A DNA stretch of 64,000 nt from Occallatibacter savannae (GTDB lineage: Bacteria > Acidobacteriota > Terriglobia > Terriglobales > Acidobacteriaceae). The notes beneath the pieces were generated by a model. The model saw only the letters and a list, made by a program, of their open reading frames with translations. It made no database searches and was not told where the DNA came from. Made by a program: the position numbers and the translations under genes. Every line of letters starts with the position of its first letter. Positions within the stretch are counted from its first letter, which is position 1. This document shows, piece after piece, positions 59,918 to 64,000 of the stretch. The stretch spans positions 93,210-157,209 of the forward strand of contig NZ_QFFY01000010.1 in the NCBI RefSeq assembly GCF_003131205.1. Reading direction: 5' to 3'.

Positions 59918-59952
59918 ATCAACTGAGAACTACGAACTGAGAACTAAGAACT
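59918..59952. repeat. Heptanucleotide repeat (GAGAACT type), five units
   Basis: ATCAACT, GAGAACT, ACGAACT, GAGAACT, AAGAACT in one phase, ending 7 nt before the stop codon (59960-59962) of the minus-strand racemase gene and 14 nt after the stop of the plus-strand barrel gene. Confidence 0.85.
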
Positions 59953-59959
59953 GTCCTTC

Positions 59960-60664
59960 TCACACCTGCGCCGCCACCGCCCTCCGCAGCGCCGCCCACG
60001 CCAGCAGCCGCGTCGAATCCAACACCGGCAGCGGCGAATTCCGATTGCTGATCACCAGCGGAATCTCCGTGCACCCCAGCACCACCGCGTCGCAGCCCTC
60101 ATCCTTCATCCGCCGAATTACCAGCTGAAAATACGTCACCGACTCCGGCCGGAACACCCCATACACCAGCTCATCCATAATGATCCGGTCGATCTCCCGC
60201 CGCTCCTCATCCGTCGGCCGCACATGACCAATCCCGCGCGCGCCGAGCTTCTCCGGATACACCTCGCTCTGCACCAGCCACTTCGTCCCCAGAAGCCCCA
60301 CGCGCTGATACACGCGATCCACCGCCTCATCCGCCACCACCTCGGCAATATGCAGCCATGGCAGCGGCGACCGCGGCTCCACCAGCCCCATCGCCTGGTG
60401 AATCGTATTGTCCGGGCAGATCAGAAACTCCGCCCCCGCGCGCTCCAGCTTCCGCGCCGAATCGAGCATCAGCTCCGCTACGCCTTCCCAGTCATTCCCA
60501 TCCAGACACTCCACATACGCCGCAAGCGAATGCGTGTGCATCGTGATCTCCGGATGCCCATGCGGCCCCAGCACCTGCGCCCCCTTCTCGCAGATCGTCC
60601 GATAGCACAACGAAGCACCCTCTGCCGAACACCCCACAATCCCGATATGCGCCGACAAAATCAT
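59960..60664 (-). CDS. Aspartate/glutamate racemase family protein
   Basis: 234 residues. The two catalytic Cys of the family are present: FLICPDNTIHQAM and VVLGCTEIPLVIS. IGIVGCSAEGASLCYRTI is the usual start and PLPVLDSTRLLAWAAL the end. These enzymes interconvert L- and D-aspartate or glutamate without cofactor; the paired Cys argue for activity. This is closest to the YgeA/aspartate racemase group rather than MurI. Convergent with the barrel gene. Confidence 0.9.
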   Translation of the reverse strand: MILSAHIGIVGCSAEGASLCYRTICEKGAQVLGPHGHPEITMHTHSLAAYVECLDGNDWEGVAELMLDSARKLERAGAEFLICPDNTIHQAMGLVEPRSPLPWLHIAEVVADEAVDRVYQRVGLLGTKWLVQSEVYPEKLGARGIGHVRPTDEERREIDRIIMDELVYGVFRPESVTYFQLVIRRMKDEGCDAVVLGCTEIPLVISNRNSPLPVLDSTRLLAWAALRRAVAAQV

Positions 60665-60762
60665 CCCCCGATTCTACCCATCTAGAACCGATCCCGCCTC
60701 GCAGCCAGAAAACCGGCAGCCACGACTTCAACCCACCCGCGTCCCGAATCAACAAACGTCAG

Positions 60763-60821
60763 GGCACGGCTTTAGCCGTGCCAATAAGCCCCGCAAAACG
60801 ACGTGGTCCTCAGCCCTGCGG
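60763..60821. repeat. Family A palindrome with module B
   Basis: Perfect GGCACGGCTTTAGCCGTGCC (60763-60782), then AATAAGCCCCGCAAAACGACGTGG and a module B variant CCTCAGCCCTGCGG. The order and spacing resemble the end of the array at 13447-13510 (AAAAGCCCC...AACGTGGACTTTAGCCCCTG). It lies between the divergent racemase gene and the gene at 61040. Confidence 0.82.
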
Positions 60822-61039
60822 TGTTGCTTCCGCCGCCAACACGCAAATTCCCCATTCTCCTTCGCACAATCACCGGTGTACACTTCGGCCCAACCAAAGC
60901 TCTTGCAATTCAGGTCCCCGCCGTCCCCCAAGGCTCCGCCTTCCCCCGCGTCGTTGACCCGACCCCGCTCGCACCCATGCCGTCGGTGGGCAAGCGAGAT
61001 CAACTCGTCGCTGAACAAACCAAAACTGGAGGAACGAAG

Positions 61040-61810
61040 ATGACACGCAGTCTGAGTAACGTTTTGGTGGGACTCCTGGGTCTCGCTTATCTCACCGCCC
61101 CTGCCCTCGCCCAGTCGCAGGAGGTCAAACCTAAACCGCCCATGTACTCCTATGTCGCCAATTGGCAGGTAGCCCGCGCCAACTGGCCCGACCTCGAAAA
61201 ATCTACCGCTCCCATCGCGGCCCTGATGCAGAAATCAGTCGATGACGGAACCCTCGTCGGCTATGGCGACGACACCACCCTCGTGCATACCGCCGACGGC
61301 GCCACCAACGACACATGGTGGTCTTCCATGTCCCTGGCCGGCATCATCAAGGTCCTTGAACAGGCCCGCACCTCCACCGACCCGCACTCCGCCGCTCTCA
61401 ACACGGCTAAACACTGGGATCACCTCTGGGTCAGCCGCTACTACAACTGGAAGCCCGGATCCAAGAAAGGCGCCTACACCTGGGCCTCCGATTACAAGCT
61501 CAAAGAGTCCGCCTCCAACGACGACCTCGATGATCTGTCGCAGCGCTTCATCGTGCCGCTCCTCGAGAAGCTCTTTGCCGACGGCCACCTCATCGAATAC
61601 GAAATCGACACCCTCGCCGTGCACACCAACGCACCCGGTGAATTCTCCATTGTCATGATTGCGCCCACCCCCGAAGACCTCGACGTGGTCCGCGCTGCCA
61701 TCTCTGCCGCAGGCAAAGAGCATCCACTCGCGCTCCAGGCATTTGGATCCCTGACCGAAGGCAGCGGCCACCGCGACGACCTCGCCAAAACCAACGCCAC
61801 CTTCAAATAA
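61040..61810 (+). CDS. Exported protein of unknown function
   Basis: 256 residues from ATG at 61040; GGAGG is 7 nt upstream and a signal peptide (VLVGLLGLAYLTAPALAQ) follows, so the longer open frame upstream is rejected. The mature part has YVANWQVARANWPDLEKSTA, YGDDTTLVHTADGATNDTWWSS, HWDHLWVSRYYNWKPGSKKG and FADGHLIEYEIDTLAVHTNAPGE. Two related halves are visible: DDTTLVHTADGATNDTWW and IDTLAVHTNAPGEFSI both follow a DG-x-LxxY/E pattern, suggesting an internal duplication of an alpha/beta dimeric-barrel-like domain. I do not recognise the family with certainty. A perfect hairpin follows. Confidence 0.75.
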   Translation: MTRSLSNVLVGLLGLAYLTAPALAQSQEVKPKPPMYSYVANWQVARANWPDLEKSTAPIAALMQKSVDDGTLVGYGDDTTLVHTADGATNDTWWSSMSLAGIIKVLEQARTSTDPHSAALNTAKHWDHLWVSRYYNWKPGSKKGAYTWASDYKLKESASNDDLDDLSQRFIVPLLEKLFADGHLIEYEIDTLAVHTNAPGEFSIVMIAPTPEDLDVVRAAISAAGKEHPLALQAFGSLTEGSGHRDDLAKTNATFK

Positions 61811-61831
61811 ACCCAATCAACGAAGCTGTGT

Positions 61832-61868
61832 CCCACTCATCGCGCAGCCTCACCGCGCGATGAGTGGG
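61832..61868. terminator. Perfect 14-bp hairpin between convergent genes
   Basis: CCCACTCATCGCGC (61832-61845), 9-nt loop, GCGCGATGAGTGGG (61855-61868). It lies 21 bp after the 61040 gene, between convergent genes (the other ends at 61968). No T-run follows, so it may be a repeat element or a transcript-end stabiliser rather than a classic terminator. Confidence 0.55.
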
Positions 61869-61967
61869 CCGGCCGCCCCGTAACCGGCATCTACTCCACT
61901 CAAACCGTCTCCGATGCACAACACTTCACACCAGCCAGTCGGGCCTCACTGATTTCGGTCTCTATTC

Positions 61968-63674
61968 TCACATGCGCAGAATGGATTCCCAGAGTCCGTA
62001 GTAGGTGTCCGCATTTGTCTTCAGTCCCGATATCTTCAGCACGAATGCCTCATGAGGTTCCGTAACTGCGGACAGGCTCACGACGAGTCCCGACGCATCC
62101 TGCTTGAATTGCTGCGGACCTCCTCCGAGCATGGTCACAGAGCGCACGGACCCTGCGGGACCACCCTGCGGCAGCGATGTGATCTTGACCTCAGTCCCTG
62201 TGCTCTTGCTCATCACGATGGCGTAGAGGGTGTCTTTCTTCACCGTGAAGTAGATGTGGTCGTCGCCTTTCTCCTCGAACCTTGTCCACGCGTGCGTATC
62301 GTAGATCCCCTCTCCATTGGTACTAAGCCATCTGCCGACGGCTAGGAGAGTATCCTGCTGGTCCTGAGGGATGGTCCCATCTGCTTTAGGCGAGACATTG
62401 AGAAGCAGGGTGCCGTTCTTGCTCACTGTATCCACCAACCACCCGATCACGGTTTCGGGTGAATTGGCCTTCAGACCCTCCACATACCCCCAACTGTTCG
62501 TGCCGATTGGCCTGTCCACAACCCACGAGCCGTTGCGAATGCCATCCGGCGGCCCACCTTCGAAATCCAGAATTGAGGCGATTGTCTTCGTGTTCGTTCC
62601 GGAGGGCGCGAACGCTGCTTTCTTCGTAGTGAATGAGACTTCTTTACCCCAGCTCTTGGCGCGGTTGTAGTAGTAGGCGGCAAGCTCCAGCTTCAATGGA
62701 TCGATGTGCCGCTGGTCGACCCCGTTATCGAAGTAGATGAGGTCGGGCTGGTATTTGTCGATGAGTTCAACATTGCGCTCATACCAGTTCACAAGGAAGC
62801 GCTTCATCGCGGCGTTACTGCGGTCCGCGTAGTTGTAAAAGTCCGCCCACTTGGGATCGTACAAATCGACCTTTTCGGCCTTCATTTTCTCGGCCAGTTC
62901 GAGTGGAGGGTTGATGAACTCGAAGTTTTCGATCCCGTGGTTTGCCACACCCAGCTTCATTCCGTGCTTGCGTACGGCAACAGCGAGCTCGCCGATGATA
63001 TCTCGCTTGGGGCCCATCTGCATGGAGTTGAACGGCGTCACTTTACTGTCCCACATCGCAAAGTTCTCATGGTGCTGAGCGCCCGGCATCACGTATTGTG
63101 CGCCTGCCTTCCTGAATAGCGTTGCCCACGCATCGGCATCGAAATGCTCCGCCTTGAACATCGGGATGAAGTCTTTGTATCCGAACTTCTCCGGTGGCCC
63201 GAAGTGCTGCGTGTGCCATGCGCGAGTACTGTTCGGGCCGTCATTGACACCCCGGGCCAGATCGTTTCCACCCAGCACTTTCAGTACGCTGTCGTCCCCG
63301 CCCGCATACAAGAACTTCTCGTACCATTCATTCCCATGCGCCGGCACCGAGAAGATGCCAAAGTGCATGAAGATGCCGAGCTTCGCTCCTCTGAACCAGG
63401 CCGGAACCTTGTAGTTCTCCTCGAGCGACTCCCATGTCGGCTTCACCGGACCCGGAGCCATTGGCGTGGGGATCTGCTTGACAGCCTCCTCCACCACACG
63501 CTGGCTGGTCTCCGGCGCCATATCGAAACCCAGACTGTTCCCACCCTCCCCAGCACACTGCGCTCTCAGGTATGACGAAGAACTCATCAGCACTGAACAG
63601 AAGATCGCCAGAATCGCGAACCGCGCCGCTCCCAGGCAAAGCGCGGGATACCGATATCGAATGAAGGTGCTCAT
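61968..63674 (-). CDS. Exported GH29 alpha-L-fucosidase
   Basis: Removes alpha-linked fucose from glycans. 568 residues from ATG at 63674, which places a signal peptide (AARFAILAIFCSVLMSSSSYLRAQ) at the start and has AAAGG upstream; an ATG at 63863 adds 63 unconserved residues. Catalytic domain: WFRGAKLGIFMHFGIFSVPAHGNEWY, FKAEHFDADAWATLFRKAGAQYV, GAQHHENFAMWDSKVTPFN, and DLIYFDNGVD with the nucleophile Asp. A C-terminal beta domain has LLLNVSPKADGTIPQDQQ. Several His of the family fucose pocket are visible (HFG, QHHENF). A dyad (63765-63781) lies upstream. Confidence 0.94.
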   Translation of the reverse strand: MSTFIRYRYPALCLGAARFAILAIFCSVLMSSSSYLRAQCAGEGGNSLGFDMAPETSQRVVEEAVKQIPTPMAPGPVKPTWESLEENYKVPAWFRGAKLGIFMHFGIFSVPAHGNEWYEKFLYAGGDDSVLKVLGGNDLARGVNDGPNSTRAWHTQHFGPPEKFGYKDFIPMFKAEHFDADAWATLFRKAGAQYVMPGAQHHENFAMWDSKVTPFNSMQMGPKRDIIGELAVAVRKHGMKLGVANHGIENFEFINPPLELAEKMKAEKVDLYDPKWADFYNYADRSNAAMKRFLVNWYERNVELIDKYQPDLIYFDNGVDQRHIDPLKLELAAYYYNRAKSWGKEVSFTTKKAAFAPSGTNTKTIASILDFEGGPPDGIRNGSWVVDRPIGTNSWGYVEGLKANSPETVIGWLVDTVSKNGTLLLNVSPKADGTIPQDQQDTLLAVGRWLSTNGEGIYDTHAWTRFEEKGDDHIYFTVKKDTLYAIVMSKSTGTEVKITSLPQGGPAGSVRSVTMLGGGPQQFKQDASGLVVSLSAVTEPHEAFVLKISGLKTNADTYYGLWESILRM

Positions 63675-63764
63675 ATTGCGGTGCCTTTCTTGAGCTGTGA
63701 GCAGTACACGCTCTGCATGTGATTTTTTTGGATAATGGAAGTCATCGAACGTCTGAGCAGGTGG

Positions 63765-63781
63765 CTGTAATTGGATTACAG
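63765..63781. promoter_or_regulatory. Dyad upstream of the fucosidase gene
   Basis: CTGTAAT tgg ATTACAG, perfect 7-bp arms with a 3-nt spacer, about 90 bp upstream of the fucosidase ATG. The symmetry and AT-rich arms fit a dimeric repressor or activator site. Right of this, to the window end (63782-64000), I see no supportable gene. Confidence 0.45.
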
Positions 63782-64000
63782 GAACAACAGAGTCATGATG
63801 CCGAAATCCTGCGCCTTCGTCCCATACCTCTGACCGGAGGAAGTTAGTGATGGCTGCAATCAAATGCCCCCGCTGAATACAAGGTTATGCCCCCCACCTG
63901 TAGCGGCACCGAGTACAACTCATTGGCCTCAGTGTACAAATAGCCGACGATAGGACAGTCGCGCGCAACAGTTCGCTTCTCCGATACAGAGTGTCATTCC

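Noticed and set aside
63844..63993. 49-codon minus-strand frame at the right edge (ending ITLYSAGAFDCSHH)
   Set aside because: Protein-like composition, but no start codon and an in-frame stop just upstream; could be a gene remnant, not supportable as a feature.
1..64000. Genomic island, prophage or insertion sequence
   Set aside because: No transposase, integrase, phage gene or tRNA-flanked direct repeat seen, and codon use looks uniform across the genes.

Overview
The window is about 64 kb of GC-rich DNA (roughly 60 to 65% by eye, third codon positions mostly C/G), with 44 genes that I can support and no rRNA, tRNA, transposase, integrase, phage gene or CRISPR array that I can see. The gene set points to an Acidobacteriota chromosome, most likely Terriglobia/Acidobacteriaceae. 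The evidence is a PadR regulator coupled to a duplicated orphan permease (ADOP), a 1226-residue Oar-like TonB-dependent receptor, CRTAC1 (FG-GAP plus ASPIC/UnbV) and TPR secreted proteins, a DUF1080 protein, many exported proteins ending in A-Q, and families of short palindromic repeats. It reads as ordinary chromosome rather than an island.

Layout. 1-13 kb is housekeeping: tspO (cut by the left edge), thrS, a TPR/aspartic-protease protein, tdh, a Sel1 protein, lpdA, miaA, purD, a zinc-ribbon protein, rpsU (TTG start) and a gamma carbonic anhydrase. 13-23 kb holds a PAP2 phosphatase, an aldo/keto reductase, hisS, aspS, a GH57/DUF3536 protein and an AlkA-type glycosylase. 23-36 kb holds a polytopic membrane protein, an aldehyde dehydrogenase, an SDR enzyme, a histidine kinase with an ethylene-receptor-like membrane domain, the padR-ADOP pair and asnB. 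36-50 kb is envelope and glycan biology: DUF1080 protein, GH3 beta-glucosidase, a membrane-anchored regulator-like protein, two coupled TPR lipoprotein/exported proteins and the TonB receptor. 50-64 kb holds MGMT, a Tat-exported CRTAC1 protein, an exported amidohydrolase, a J-domain/winged-helix protein, a PAS histidine kinase, a ComEA-like HhH protein, an outer-membrane-type protein, an Asp/Glu racemase and a GH29 alpha-L-fucosidase.

How genes fit together. Three aminoacyl-tRNA synthetases, miaA and rpsU give a translation theme in the first 20 kb. GH3, GH29, GH57, DUF1080 and the TonB receptor fit a polysaccharide-degrading soil heterotroph. DNA repair is represented by alkA and MGMT, both for alkylation damage.

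The most unusual content lies outside the genes. (1) Heptanucleotide tandem arrays (GGCAACT, GGCTACT, GTCCCTA, GAGAACT types) sit within 0-8 nt of the stop codons of five minus-strand genes, in two cases overlapping the stop codon. (2) A palindrome family (core GGCACGGCTTYAGCCGTGCC) follows plus-strand genes and has become tandem arrays of 46-bp and 48-bp units. (3) A hairpin family (GGGTGCCCCATGTCTCC...) appears four times. (4) A long, branched hairpin followed by seven T residues lies in the leader of the beta-glucosidase gene. Among proteins, the ethylene-receptor-like kinase (with Cys/His kept but the Asp and Pro positions changed) is the one most worth testing.
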